A DNA stretch of 64,000 nucleotides from Amblyornis subalaris. Its lineage: Eukaryota > Chordata > Aves > Passeriformes > Ptilonorhynchidae. The notes beneath the pieces are model-generated. The model worked only from the letters and a program-made list of their open reading frames with translations, made no database searches and was not told the DNA's origin. Shown piece after piece: positions 45,238 through 59,515 of this stretch. The translations under genes were made by a program, and so were the position numbers. Every line of letters begins with the position of its first letter. Positions within the stretch are counted from its first letter, which is position 1. The DNA is taken from contig JACAXG010000074.1 in the NCBI GenBank assembly GCA_018881555.1, positions 2,425,081 through 2,489,080 on the forward strand, read 5' to 3'.

Positions 45238-48200
45238 AAAACTGAGCAAGGTGCTGTTTACTGTGACTGAAGAAACTGAAAAGAGTTTCATAAATGAGAC
45301 TTTCTGTCTTGTGATGATGTGATGAGAAGATCTAATTTCTTTGGTATGCTAATGAGTACTCATTCATTATAGCTCAGACCAAACCTGAGAGGCTGAGTGC
45401 CAGACACATCTGGTGATGTGTGGGTTCACAACACCACACCTGACAAGCAGAACACATCACTCCTCTCTTAATGTCTGACTTGCTTTCCCATGGCACCAGG
45501 GAAGAGTTTAGGANCAGCGGTGGCAGGGGAAACGGTGGCAGCAGCAGCCCAAAAGGCCTCCTTGGGAAAGGGGGGAGAGAAAGGCTGAAAGGAGAACCTT
45601 CTCCTCCGCTTGCTCTTCTTGGGGAACAGGACATCAGTCCAGGGAAGGGTTTGGGGTGATATTTGAGACTGGAAGAAGCTGGTTGTTGGATTGCCTCTTG
45701 TTGCCTCTGCAGGGTTGTTCTGGAAAAAGTGGGTGATGAAATCCTGCTCTTCCAAGGGGGAAAGGAAAGTTTCCCAAAGTGGCCCTTTGAAATGTGCTCA
45801 TGACCCTGAAGTGTTTGGGCAGTGGCTGGTGACGCTTGGCTGTGGGAGAAGGCGACCCCTCCAGTCCTTCACACGCTTTGTGCTCAGCAGGGAAAGAAAC
45901 TTTGGTGAAAACACAGGACCAGCGTTGTGACCAGCAGAGCTAGAGATTGTCTAACCATGGATTATTATGGGTTTTCCTCACCCTTAATACTATTTTGTGT
46001 TATCAAGAATTATGTTCTTTTTCTGAGTCCTAGAACTCACCAGAGCTTTAAATGTATCAAACTAGTTGTACATTTAAACTGGATTTTTGTTAGGGATACA
46101 AATCTGTGTACACACTGTTCTAGCTGGGCTCTCCATCTTCCCCAAGAAACACTTCCACTGCTCTGCCCAAAATCTTGTTCATGAGCAAGGAGGAATCATC
46201 TCACATACAAAGACAAGAAGTTGCTGTTAGTACACCAGCAATACTTATTTCCTCCTGAATAAAACACTTAATAAGCATTTGGGACTGTGGCATCATCATC
46301 TGGGTACAACCAGAGTGAGACCAAATCTTGTATGCAGGGACAATGTCCAGCGGGAAGAGGGGACAACTGTAACATTCCAAATTCCCCTTGAGTTGGGCTG
46401 TTGACCTGCAAGCTGGGTTGTTGTCTATGTCCTGCTTGAGGTCTTTCCAGCTGAAGTGGTACAAAGTAAAGAGTCCTCAGACCCTGCAGGTAAGGACCTG
46501 TCTGTGTCAGCTGCTTCATNCTGGAGAGGATGAACCACTGCTCACCTCTGCTGAGCCGATGGATGAAGGGTATCTGCCATATCTGGCCCCTTCAGTCCGT
46601 GAAAGAGGGAAAATAAAAAGCAAACCTAACCTCTTCTGGTTGTTCAGTTTAGGNTTTGATGAAAAAAAAAAATGCAGTCAACCTGAGCATGTTAAAAATC
46701 GATTCAGTGATAAGTACCCACTTCTTTACAAACCAGTCTCTTTTACAGTTTAATCTGTCTGCAGAGCAAGCTTGGACTGTCAGTTAATGTTTTTCAGCAC
46801 ATCAGTCTTGGTTGCTCTGTAAGTGTCATGGTGTGAGTGTGGCACCCTGGGAAGGGAAGAGAGAAATCTCAGAAATACTGATGCACAAATTGCATTCTGA
46901 AATATGGCTGCTGATCAATCTGAAAGATTTAAGAGCACATTTCTAGCATCCTAGCTGAAGCTTGTAATTTCTACAGATAAATATTGATGATGTTGCCATA
47001 GAAGCCTTCAATTCTTCATCAACTCCTGATTTGGNTTTTGCTCTGTGGCAGGCTTTGGGGTAAGGGGAAATACATGATTATATGTTAACAGGGAACACTG
47101 TGTAACACACACTTAGTTAATGTTGCCCCTCCAACACTTGTTCCAGGTTCCATTAATTTAAATTTTTCTGGAATCNGTTATTGAATCCGAGGAAGCCATA
47201 TCTGCACTTCATCCAGCTACTGCAATGGGACTCTGGAGCTGCAAANATTTATTTTGTAGATGAAGAAAAACAGCTTGATGCCTGCAGAGATCCTTGTGTA
47301 TTTCCATATAAATGTATAAAAACATACTGGTGCTAATTCAAGTTACCTGAGCATTCTGAATATTACTTTGAGAGGGAGTGTCTGGAAGGAGTGGAGCAGA
47401 TTTCCATTTTTTTTCCCCTTTTTTATATCACTGGTACAGGCTGCTTGTTATGGATGCTGTGCTGCATTTGTGTTCTGTCCCAATTAACCTGCCACCCTCT
47501 CTAAATGAAGCTTGTACAAATGTTGCCATGCATGACCAGCAAATNTCACTGCACCTCAGCACACTCAACAGAGAGTTGGCTGCTTTATGTGTCCTTTATT
47601 ATAGCATTAAATTGATTATTTATACATTGATTATTAGAGCAAGTTTATCAGTTTAATGCTGTAATAAAGCTGGCATTGAGTATAGNTTTAAACATGTCAA
47701 AGTATAAAAATATGCACAGGGCTGGACCTTTCTGAATTGCAGGATTGTGAACCAGACAGAGAGCAAAAACTGAAAGCTATGTGTGACATTTAATGGCCAT
47801 ATTAAAATCCCTAATAATAAATGACAGGGTAATTAAGGTGGAAAAAATATCCCAACAAAAGTGGTTTAGGCAATTACAATAATGTCATGGAAGTAAAAGA
47901 ACACATCCAACTTGAGGAGGGGGGGATATCAGGTTGTCCAGGTAAATTGATTTTTCAGATTATCAATGTCTCATTTAAGTATCTCCAGCTGTATAATGTA
48001 ATGTATGAACTGGCACATCTGACCATTTTAAGAGATGCAGAGAATTACAAACCCCACTGGGTGATGCAGAAATGTACCTAGAGATGAGGCAGGGACCACA
48101 GATACAGAATAGATTAACATGGATGAGGAAGAACGGGAAGGAGGTTTTATGCAGTTGCTGCTTTGTGGAAAATCTGTGCCAGACCCAGATCAATGGAGAA

Positions 48201-48620
48201 TCTAAACCCACACCTAAGAGCTTCATGTGGAGATAGGAATGCTATACCTGGTGTAATTGTATATTTATCAGATAAACAAAAATTGTAGTTTTTTATCCCA
48301 CTCACCTCCTTCGATTCCTTCTGTATTTTAATTATTCTCTTATTTGACATTCTTGTTGTTCTTCAACGTGCATCATACACCTTTTCAAGCTGACAGGAGC
48401 TGTACTGTCCATCTTTATGGGTGAAAGCATTTGCACCAAGTTTTTCAGAACAAAACTTAAGCTTCTAACTCCCTCCAGATGAATGCAGTAACACTTTATT
48501 ACACATCTCAAAATGCCTACAACGGGAAACTAAAATCCTGCTGGAGATCATAAACGTGAAAACCCCTGCTTTTATGATGAACTACAGTGCCTAAAGGAAA
48601 ATATCCAGAGAATTTACCTG

Positions 48621-48644
48621 TTCTCTCCCTCCCCCTCCCTCCCT
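48621..48644. repeat. CT-rich tract
   Basis: A pure pyrimidine run with CCCTCCCTCC units in the downstream region. Confidence 0.85.
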
Positions 48645-51600
48645 GCACACGTACACTCTTCTTGTCCTTCAGAAGCAGAGAGGGTTCACACGTGAGCTCC
48701 TTAGCCTGTTAAAATGCAGGAGATACACAGCACAAAGGCTTTTGATGGATAGTTCAGGAAAGAGATAATCTGGGTACTTCATTTGTTTCTACAGCAATTA
48801 GTTTTAAAAAATGCATAAACCATTAAGGCTAAATTTTTCTCGATATAATCACTCTTAAAACATGTTCAAGCAAAAGGTTTTCCTGCCTAGCTGATTGCCC
48901 TGACNTCTCTGCAGCTGGATTCCTGTGTGTTCCACACAAAGGTTTCCTTTCCCAGTCTCTCACTCAGCATTAAGGGTCAGCAGGTATCTTGCAGTTGCCT
49001 TCAGTGGGTTTGGATCAGATTTTTCCTGCTCTCTTATCCTAACATTCCTACCCTAGCCTGGTGCAAATTGTACAGTGACAACACAGAAGGAACCTCGTTG
49101 GTCTGCTTAAAAACTACTGTCAAGATACTGCTAAAAAGTTATTTTATTTTCTTTTGGGGGACAAAATCACCTATTGTATTTGCTGAGGTACTTTTCTCCG
49201 CATCTGAATGTGCTCAAGGAGATCAGAGGTTTCTGTATTTTGAACTGTTTGGGTGACATCAGTGCAGACTCTGAGAGATTTGGGGCATGGATAGACACAG
49301 AATTGTTCTCTTCTGCAGATACCTTATGTGAGGCNATAACTCCTAACATGGCTTGTCCTGCCCTGTAACAGGGGAGATCTGTTGCTGTGTGCGTGGTTTC
49401 TCTGACAGAATGAAAATATTGAGCGTGGGACTCCAAGTCCTGCTCACCCATTTGTAAACAACCCCTAAGGAGGAGTGATGNGGGTTACTAATGCTTCAGC
49501 CAATGTGGTTTGACTTGCTCACAGTCTCCCTCATCCATTCCCAACCACAATGAAGCACAACTCTTCCAACCTGAAAGACCAAGCTACTGTGTCTGGTGAA
49601 ATTGCAAAGATAACTGTTCTCCCAAGCTAAGTTTNCATCATAAATTTCAAAATGTATCACACATTTACTTTTCACATTTTACGTTGTAGCATAATAAGAA
49701 CACCACCTAACTACTAAGGCTTCTGGTTCCCCATGTGTGAAGCAGAGGAACAGGCACGCAGTGATGCGAAAGTGCTCAGAAAAGGGGTGATGTATTTACC
49801 TTAAACATTTCAATATATTGGCATATTGCCTGTTCCTGCTGTACCAGCAGAGTTTTTGTGAGGGTAAGGGCAAAGGGAGTAAGCAAAATAAACTGCATTA
49901 TAGATATGGTTAAATTATTATTTATATTGATTCTCAGAGCATTTATGTTCAGCAGAAGTAGAGTATATTACCACTGTTGGTTGCACTCTGTTTTATCAGA
50001 AGGCTATAAAAGCAGGAGAAACTTATCNCTCTTTATCACTATTGCTACTCCCAGCTGAGCATCTCCTGGGAGCCTGGTGAGGCTGGGGAATGGGAGGGAA
50101 GCTGAACACACTGACGTGGGTTTCTCCTGATGAATGGATGATCTCATCCTCACTGATGACAAGGTTGAGTGCTGTGTGGAACAGTAAANGTTTAGCAGAA
50201 GAGAAGGAAGAATAAACAGTTACCACAGTAATTAAGTGGCCCAGAAAAAAAATTACTGGACCTTACTCTGTCCTTTTCCTTCAGTGGCTCTGTGCCTCAT
50301 CCCATGTCTGTGTGGTTGTTGCCTGTTTCATGCCTCTTAGTTTTAGTTTTGAAATTTTATTACAGACTCAATGAAGAAGAGAAATAACTGCCTCACTTCC
50401 CTNCCTTGTGCTGTTGTCCACATTTCCCTCCTCCTGGTTACTGATGAGGAGTCAGGTCCTTTGCCACCCTGATGGGTAGGTAGGATATGGCCAACTCACA
50501 GTGCTGCCTTCTATGTGCCTGCTTTCATTTTCCATCTCCATCCTCCCCAGCACCTCTGGCAGTGTTAGGGCTGCTGGCACTGACCTGGTGCACCCCTGAG
50601 TGGGANCTCTCCTTCCACGCAGCACACAGGATGTGTGGCTGTTGTGCATCAGACTCCCAGCATCAAAAATGAACTTCTCATCTGACCTTGACTTGGTCTA
50701 GGAAAAAAAGCTTGTACCTAACCTGGCAGAGAAATTAGCAGAGAGCTGATCTCTGTGGTCCTGCTAATGGGATGTACCCTTCATGTTCTGTGCAAGCAGA
50801 GGCATTTCTGAGGTGTTTCTGAGGACACTTCTTCAGAATGAGTAGGAAAAAGTTTTCTGGATTCATTGAGTAAATGAATCCACCAGTGTTTCATCCCCAA
50901 ATGCAAGTCAATCCCTTTCCTTGGTGTTTATATGGACACTTCTGCCTGTATAAGAGATTGAAACGCTGCCTCTTCAAGAGATTGAAGGTCTCTGACAGCA
51001 GCAATCAGTGGTGTAAGAAATGAAGTATGATTTTCCAGACTCATCCATCCCTAAGCTTCTCTCAGTGACATCNCTGCTCTCTCTTTAGGAAGCATCTCTT
51101 GATGAACACATATTTTCTCCTGCTGTTGACACAGCTCTGTTTTCTGTCAAAATTTTATTTTCAGGAAGCTTACTTGTATATTATTTTGAGCTCTTAATCC
51201 TGATGAAAACTAATGAGATAAACTGATGCTCCCTCATTTGATGGGCATTCAAAATATGTAACCTCCTGCTGTATTCCTGCCTAGTCCTCCCAGCAATCGA
51301 TACCATGAGCCAAGTTCCCTGGAATTACAGCCACTTTGTGCTGTGCTTCTCCCATGATCTTGTCCTAAAGTCTGCTCAACTTCAGTNGATTGACATCACT
51401 GCTTTGCCAGAGCCACAGGGACTCGGGGCAAGCTCTTCTCATGACACTGATCAGTTCAGGAAAGCAAAGCAGCCAGATTAGCAGTGGGGTGACAGTGATT
51501 TTCAGTCCTGCTGCCTNAGAGAGGTTGTGAGGGGAGGGCAGTAACAGGATTTGTTCTGCCTGTAACAGCTTAGAGTGGAGATCCTTGAAGACACTCTAGT

Positions 51601-51649
51601 TTGCATGTCAATCTACATTGGCCAACCATTTTAATGGCTNAGGTTTGTA

Positions 51650-51669
51650 TTCACAGGTGTTCACAGGTG
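51650..51669 (+). repeat. 10-bp tandem duplication
   Basis: TTCACAGGTG is present twice in direct succession in the downstream intergenic region. Confidence 0.85.
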
Positions 51670-53324
51670 AGTGAGGTCTTGTGTAAAATAGGGATGTATA
51701 AATACAGATCGGCAGTGTGCAGTGAAAGTCAGTATTTATTTTAATTTAAAAAATGGCAGAGACGATGGGGGCAAATTTGCCCACTTGTGTTTGAATGGTC
51801 CTTTTATCAGCTTTTGATATCTCACTCACTCACAGCCCCAGTGCACAGTATCATTTTCTACCCAGGCCTTTCTGCCTCATTGATGAGGGCTTGGTGGCAA
51901 GGGGAATAACAGACTCCCTCCTACAAAAATTAGAAACAGCCCTGCGGATTCCCTTTGGATTCCCTNCTTTCAAAGTCAGATTCGGTGTTTTGCACGGATG
52001 TGAATTATCCCTTTGGCCAGCCAAAGGAGGCAGCTCCGTGCTCAGCCCAGCTGAACTCTGCTCTGAAAGGGTCTCCTCTCAGCCGGTGTCCCTGGTGCCG
52101 CCGCTCAGCCAACCCTGCAGGTCTGCCCAGGGTGTGTCTGGAGGAGGTGACCTGTGAGTACTGGGTGAGCAGAGTGCTGACCACGGCTCTGCACAGCCAC
52201 CCTGATGGGTGGGGTGACACAAAGCTTGTCTCCAGCAGTCAGCAGCATGGGTGTGATGGCTCAGAGCTGCATTCTCTGCTCTCCACCATCTGNTGCGGGT
52301 GTTTCAGCATGCAAAACCCCAAAGCAGAAACTGCTNCACCCAAAAGGTTTACAGTGCTGAAGTGTGCTATGATCTGCAGGAATCTAAATTAGCTTTCAGA
52401 TGGAATATACAAGAAATCTTCCAAAAACCGGAATTCTTTCCAATACTGCATGATAATCACTGCTTTAGGGTAGCTTTGGGAATTTAGGCTGCTAAACACT
52501 GATGTGTAAGTGTAACACACAGATTCTGTTTGCCTAGTGTAAGTTTTCAATTTAGTTTCCTTGTTGTCCAACTAACAGATGCAAATCCCCACTTGGCAAA
52601 GTAGTGGAAATGGGGGAAAGAAGATCTTGCTTTGAACATGCACACCCAGAGTTTATATGTGCAAAATTATTACCCTTTGTAGATCAGCTCCTGAGTTGCT
52701 TGAACACCACTTTCATCTTGGGCTATGTAGCTCTGTAGTTCATTCCAGCAGCAAGAAGCAAAATGTTTCATTGCACCCTGAGGTTTTGCTTTGCTGAGTG
52801 AGTCTTCAAGAGCACTGACACCTCAGGAGGCAATATAGACTCTCAAGGTTTAATGGAGGAGGAACAATTATTCTGTCCTTCTCTTTATGCCCCTTAGTTA
52901 TCTCACTTTCATTTGCCAAGGAAGTGGAGATGAATTCAAATAACTTGGGGTTATTTAAAAGGTAAGATTAGAATCTAGAGATGTCTGGAGAATATGCTTC
53001 TGAGGTCAGGAGGTGCTTTCTGTTCCTGTACCATATAGGATTCGGTGGAGAGGTAGCATATTAAGAGATGCTAATACTTTCTCAGATCAAGGAATCAGGG
53101 AAGCTGGAGGGGGGAAAATTAACTGGTNGTTTGTGAGTAGTTCATTGACCCTTGAATATGATTTAGCTGTAGAAGAGCCCACCTGTATCAGTGAATATAC
53201 AACATTTCTATCCAACATCCTCAGAGATGGAAGACACGCACCAAACACCCAATATGGTGATTTTTATTTTATGCAGGGGAGCAGCATTAAATTAAGGGAA
53301 NCAGTCAAAGGAGCAGCTTACAGG

Positions 53325-54775
53325 GTATGGAGGTTGTTTAAAATGCTCTAATACATGCCTGGAGTAAATACCTTGTTAAAAAAAAAATAAAANTATTGTT
53401 TAGAAGGCAAAAAACAGCCATCCATATAAAATAGCAGTGTAAAAGATGCTATTAGGAGTAATAAAGATGTACTTTAAAATGTGATTAATATGCAAGAATG
53501 GGAAAATTAAAGGGTAATTCTGGTAGCTGAAATGGAAAACCCAGCAGATGGATCAGAAGAAATTTCAAGACACATTTTCCTGANGGCCTAAAAGGTGATG
53601 ATGGAAAGTTTCCCAAATCCTGGCGAGGCAGGGAGCCCGCAGGATGCCCGTGGGGTGGGGTAGGAGTGGAGGCAGGGCTGTGAGGGAGCATCACGGGCAG
53701 GTGCAATGAATCTCTGCACAAGAGTTCACGGCAGAGATGGGACCACGCTGAGACCTCAGCAGAAACGTTTTCAGAGCAAATCAATAAAATTTACAGTTAC
53801 AAATTGCCGGGCTCAGATGCTTGCACCCTAAAGCTCTCTGAGGACCTGAAGTGTAAAACTGATGAACTATTCCTGGCAGGATGTAGTGTTTAAATACATC
53901 TCAGTAGCAGAGAGGAAAGAGGCAAACGATGCCAATCTTTGAAGGGCCGCAAGGAGAGGGGGCTGGATTCTGCATCCAACGTGGAAACACGAGCTGTGGG
54001 AAGAAAGGGAGGGAAAGACTCACAGTTTGGGATGATAAAGTGGGAAAGAGGTGCCATGGATTTTGCAGAAACCCCTTCTGGCCCAAGAGCCAAGGTGTGT
54101 GCACGGGGCTGCCCTGCCATGTGTCACGTGGGGATTTTTTAGCAAGGCCCTTCATCAAATTCTATTACTGACTCGAACTTGTCTTGTGTGTCATAAAAGA
54201 GTTAGTAACAAAACAGCATAAAAGAAGGGAAACAGAGGTGGGAAATAGTTATTTAGTTATTCCAGGAAAAACTGCGCTGGGATCTGTTCTGTGCGAGATG
54301 TTCACAAAAGAAGGAAAAAGACACAAAAATGAATTCAAGAAAAACAACTCAGCTGATGATCCAAAGTTGCTTGGTTCTGACAAGCCCAAAGCTGACAGCC
54401 AACACCTACAGAGGGATCCTGCAATCCTGGATGGCTGGGCAATAACATTGCAGATGAAATTCAGTAACAATAATGTAAATTAATGCATAGAGGGGAGAAA
54501 TTGTTCTATTTTTGTGCATGGTAGGCTCTAACTGCACTATTACTATGCAAAGGAGAGATCATGAAATCATTCTGGATTGTTCTCTGGGTACTGCATGAAG
54601 TCAACAGCAAGAAGGACAAGTAAAGCATTAGGGATTATCGAGGACACATAAAGAATAAGAAAGGAAACATTATTATGCAGTTGCAGAAATAAGATTTTTG
54701 GAAAGCCATCCAAAAATCTTGAATATAGTTGTATTGTTATGCTCCCTCAACTAAAAACATTGGTAGTTGGAAATT
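53325..54775 (+). mobile_element. Decayed CR1/L3-like LINE fragment
   Basis: By eye, the plus strand follows the order of amniote CR1 reverse-transcriptase sequence. A GGTTGTTTAAAA...CTCTAATA block near 53331 is followed by an AAAGATGCTATTAGGAGTAA block (53443-53462), an AAATTGCCGGGCTCAGATGC block near 53799 and a GATGCCAATCTTTGAAGGGC block near 53927. A TCCTGGATGGCTGGGCAATA block (54426-54445), a CATTAGGGATTATCGAGGAC block (54628-54647) and an ATCTTGAATATAGTTGT block (54716-54732) come next. Frames are broken throughout, so it is inactive. It resembles older L3-like or turtle-type CR1 more than young avian CR1. It may begin further upstream, near 53000; the 3' tail was not seen. Confidence 0.75.
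54691..54720. repeat. Perfect 12-bp inverted repeat, 6-nt loop
   Basis: AAGATTTTTGGA (54691-54702) and TCCAAAAATCTT (54709-54720) are exact reverse complements around the spacer AAGCCA. The hairpin sits inside the decayed CR1 fragment, where the family consensus has no such palindrome as I recall it. Confidence 0.9.
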
Positions 54776-55660
54776 GTGAATATATACTTCATAAATAAGA
54801 TGCACAGAGCAGAGCAAGTAAATGTCTCTCTTCTCAACATCTAAATCTTGAGACCTGAGCCAGTAAAGATTTGCTAGAAATGTTTCCCAGAATATATATT
54901 CATCAGAATTGGCCAACACCACACATAAATAATGTTCAGTTGTTATGACTGTTATTGAATTGAGTGAAAATTCAGAGAAAGTTGGTCTAAGAAAGTTGAA
55001 CTTTGTTCCAGAGGGAGATCATGCATTTTTAGCCAAAACACATTTTTGAGTTTGTGCATTTTTTACCAGAATGTTCCACCAAACAGGGGTGAAGGGTCTG
55101 CTGTGTGAGGTGGTACATGGCAGGTGAGTGAGGAGAACTGGCCCAGCTGGCATTACATGAGGAGTTATTGCTTTGTTAAAGGAACAACTTGGTTTGAGAG
55201 GTGTTGTAACCTACCAACTGTGGCATTTTCCCAGCACTTTCTCATGGTCTAGCACCATTTTCCTTGCTGTTTTTTCCCCAAATGCTGTCTTTGAGCTGCT
55301 GCTAGGTGAGGCACGTGCCAAGTGACACAATGATCCTGCTCCCTGGAGTGTCCCTGTCAGAGGGTCAATCCCTTGTGTAACATCCCAGTAAATGTCAAAC
55401 CACTTCACTGACATCCCAGGGTGTTCCCAGTGCTTTATATTCCCATGTAATTGCCATACCTTTCAACACTGTGCTGTGCTAAAGTCTGACTTTTATATCA
55501 AAATAAAACAGGAATACAAAAGCAGCAGAGTGGTCATTGCTCTACCCAATGGCAGATAAGCTAACAGAAATTAATTAAACTTGGCTTTAATTAAAGTTTA
55601 TATAAGCCAATAAAAATCTAGGTTATGAAACATTGTTTAATACCATGATTCCATGATTTC

Positions 55661-55675
55661 TTTTTTTTTTTTTTT
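55661..55675. repeat. T run after CCATGATT doublet
   Basis: Fifteen T residues follow two copies of CCATGATT. The doublet faintly recalls the octamer tail of CR1 elements, but the preceding sequence shows no CR1 3' end, so only the simple repeat is called. Confidence 0.8.
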
Positions 55676-58600
55676 AAATTTCATTTTATTGATTTGCATG
55701 GTATGACTTAGAAGGAATTCCAATTTCTGGCATGGAATTATATGATAAACTGCACATAGATGAGGCAAATTAGAAGTTAATACAGCATTAAATGATTTGA
55801 AATGTTTTCCATTCCATAAAAATAGAACTGAAAAATGCTAAAGCATGCTCTCAGCTGCCTCTTTCATCATGCTGTTAATACATTATTAAAGTGGTAATTT
55901 TTCAAGTACTTTACTGAATAACACCTATCCATTATGGAGCAATAAATGAATTGAGGAAAACGAGATACAGAACCAAAGACTTTTGAAACGAACAACAGAA
56001 GGTCAGTTTGTAATGCAAGTGAAAGTAAAATAGACACAGTCTGTGACATTTGGACAAAATACATACACCTGCAAATGTGGAGTGCCATTACTTTGCTAGA
56101 ACTCTTGAACTGAAGCCCTGCTGAAACAGAAGTGAGAAAGAATTGCTGTTCAACAACATCCAGGGAAGACCAGGGTGCCTAAAACTTCAATGGAGATGTC
56201 TCAGAGCAAGTGACCTGACAGCCAAATAGCTCGGGAACCACACCTCCAACCTCAGCAGCTCAGCAAGTCCTCATCACCAAGTGGTTGCTTCTGTTCTGCG
56301 GTTTAGGATCAGAGTATCTTAACTGTATTTCAGTAATTCTTTACCTCTCAAACTAATGAGTTTTCTAGACAGAACAGGTATTTCCACCCTGCCAGTCCAG
56401 TTGCTGCTTATCCAGTGAGCAGGAATGTGTCTGTTTTTATTTGGATGTCTCTCGGACACAGGACCTGCAGAGTCGGAGTGAGATGGGCTTGACTTGGAAG
56501 TGCAACATGGGTAAGAATTCAGCTTCTCAATTAAGCAAACGGTGGGGTGACTGAGAGTTTCTGTCCAGTTGAAAATGTATGTAACCTTAAAAGACTTGGG
56601 GTGCAAAGCACTGTGTGACATCATTTATTTCTCAGTGCCAGCAAAATGAGGGAGAGGTGCCCAGTTTACCTTTTATATGACTCCTAAGAAGGAAAATTGA
56701 AAAATTACTGAAGATGAAAGACAAAAAGAAGGCAACTGAAGAGTTTTATTTTTACATGTGCTGAAAAAGAGCCAGCTGTTGAAAGGTTTTGCTCTTAAAA
56801 CCAGATATTTATTTTGCACCCAATATTTCTTCAGAGATAAAAAAGTAACATGTTTTTGCCTTGGATCATTTCCTGAAGAGTGAAGTGATCAGGATTAAGT
56901 TATGTAAAAGAAGACCTTTTCAAAAGGCCTGAGCTTTGGTGTGGGTAAAGGCAGCTCTACAAAAAGTGCTCCTGAAATTGCTCGAAGTGAAATAATGACA
57001 AAAGAAGGTGCTCAGGAATATATATCATTATTCATAGGTGGTTTAGACCCTGTCAAACATGTGGAGAGTGTGCAGCAGGAATGGTTTGTGGCAGCAGAAA
57101 GCTGTGGGGCTAATTCTGGTCCTGGAAAAGCTCACTCAGCCTGCTCTGGGAGCTCTTTGGCCAGCAAAGAGTATACACAGTGCTCTATGAAGCAGCAGCA
57201 GGCCTTAACTACTGTGTCTCAGCTGTCAAACTGGTTTGTTGGCATCTTCTTTCATCGTTATTTCATTTAGAGCCATTTTAGGGACTTCAATTTCCTGTGT
57301 CCCATGGCATTTTAAGACACAGGAAATGTGCATACCATTACAGGATGCATAGCCTGTTTTCCTTTGCCCGAGTTTTGCAAGAAAGAACCTTTTTTCTGAG
57401 AGCTCCCCCGTGGCTGCTTAATTAAAGAAAATGGCAAGCTAAAGCCTTGGAGAAAATGCGTTTTGAATATGTGTTCTGCTTCTGATTTGTACCCAAGGAC
57501 AAGGCAGGACTGAAACCCACACTGGAGCACAGCAACGCCTTCAGGTGAGGGGTGACTCAAACTGTCTGCACTGAAGGGAGAGGATGCTGTGAAAGCACTA
57601 CCTTTATATAGATATTTATATGTGTCAAGAAAGAGAGGTATGCATTTCATGAGAGGTACTTCAAGGAAAATGGGATTTGGCATTTTGTAGGCTGTAAGAT
57701 AAAAGCATGCTGGGTAGTGTTATTGCTGCTGGATACATCATAGTAATTCAAGGGTTTTCACTAATGGATCAAAAGGGAAAAAAAACCAAAACCAAAACAC
57801 CTTAGATTAAGCTATTTTAAAAAAATCATTAAAAGTCTGATGTATTTCTTAACAACGGGAGAATGGTTATAGTTTCTTCCTGTCTGTGCCTTGAGAAAAT
57901 TCGACAGCTCCTTAAAGCAATTCAAGGCATGATTACAAAACTCTTGACTTTTGTCCTCTTCTCAGTTTCTCAGGGAAAGGCCTGGTTATAAAAGCAGCGA
58001 AAATCACCATGTTTTGTTGTTGCCTTCCTATCTAATGACAGATTGGAGGCTGAAATTTGGCTGTCTGAAGATACCACCNCAGCTGAAAAGTTGTACAAAT
58101 CATTGAAAGTTATTTCCTTTTTATTTTTTTTTTTTCCCCCAGACACGGAATAGAAATCTTTGATTCTGCAAAATTTTAGGATGGTTCTTATAGTGCAGAG
58201 CTTCAATCTGTTATAAAATGTCCTTCAAACGTGCCCTCCTCCCTAGAAGCAGCTGAGGAAGCTGGATGAGCCTGATCNCTCTGTGCCCAATTGAGGAATG
58301 TCCAGCTAAATTAAACACTGCCTTTAGCAAGTGTAACTCAGGGATGCAGGCAAGAGGCAAACCTGAAATTGCCTAACAAAACTAGAAAGTGGCAGCACTA
58401 GAGGGAACTGAACCTCAGAAAGACCACGTGGATACAGTAAATTGTTCAAACCTTGGGTTTTCTGTATAGAACCATCCTCAGAAGTCTGCCTCTCAACCTG
58501 CATCCAGCATAAGTAACAAAACCAATTAATTAATTTACATATTTTAGAGGTTTTAGATACTCTTAGACATCTTTGTAGAATAAGAATTTGTGTATGAACC

Positions 58601-59515
58601 CCCACATTCAGTCCCCAGCAATAGGTTCCCTGCTGCATCCAGTTCTTGCCCATTTTTTCACGTACAACCTNAGGGAGATTTCTAGTGCAGAAACTGCAAA
58701 CACTTGTGAATTACGAATATTTTCTCTATTCTCCTGCTCATTTAAAATATTCTCTCAAGCAGTTCATAATGTTTATTTGCTTTTGTTTTGATTATTAAAA
58801 TTTCCAACGTTTGAATACTTTAGAGAATGAGTAAAGCTGTTTTCCCAGTGCAGTGAGAGAGCATAAATTAAATGAGATGTGGAAAGTTTATCTTTTGCTT
58901 TGTGAATCTGTTCATTTGCAATGGCTGAATTAGTTCATTTTGCATGTTGATAGAATGTCTTGTTCAATCTTGAAAACCACACAGAGCATCTTCTTATTCT
59001 TTATAAAAGGTGGCTTGTGCTGTACACCCCATTAGTTTGAGTGGAAGATGGTATTGTCACAGGGAAAGGGCCAGGGANNGATTCTGACATGGCTTTGCTT
59101 TGGATTATGTATTTGTGTACATCTGCCTGTGGAATTGCTCTGGGGTCTTACTATAATTCATAAAGTAAGACTGCAGTGAATTTATTTGCTGATTTCATAT
59201 ATTTTTCTGAATATCTCTCTAAATGATTCTTGCGTATATAAGTACTGCAAGTCCCTCTCTTGCCTTCCTTGACTGGCTCTTCTACTTATATTTTGCCTCA
59301 GATTTGTCTCTAATTACTATATTCCTACCCAGGATGCTCCAGAAATTTGCCTTAGGTTTGATTGAGTCAGTTGTTACCCAAGTAGACAATATTTCTAGTT
59401 CAGGGTGTTTGAAGGGTTTCTGACAATTGTGATGTGCAAAACATATNTAGAAAAAAATAAAAATTACCTCATTAAATAAGGTGGACCAAGTTGTGTTACT
59501 ATCCTTTTTTTTTTT

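Larger units (their letters stand above)
39061..53324. other. Downstream region without supported genes
   Basis: The first 2 kb may still be DPP10 3' UTR (AATAAA at 39,395, 40,200 and 40,998). Beyond that I see no gene. There are simple repeats, a GC-richer block at 45,470-45,930, and AT-rich complex sequence at 47,580-47,690 and 47,790-47,850. Open frames, including one of 198 codons at 43,734-44,330 on the minus strand, match no protein I know. Confidence 0.6.

Noticed and set aside
55643..55675. CCATGATT doublet plus T run as a CR1 3' tail
   Set aside because: Only two octamer-like units, and the preceding sequence shows none of the conserved CR1 3' end.
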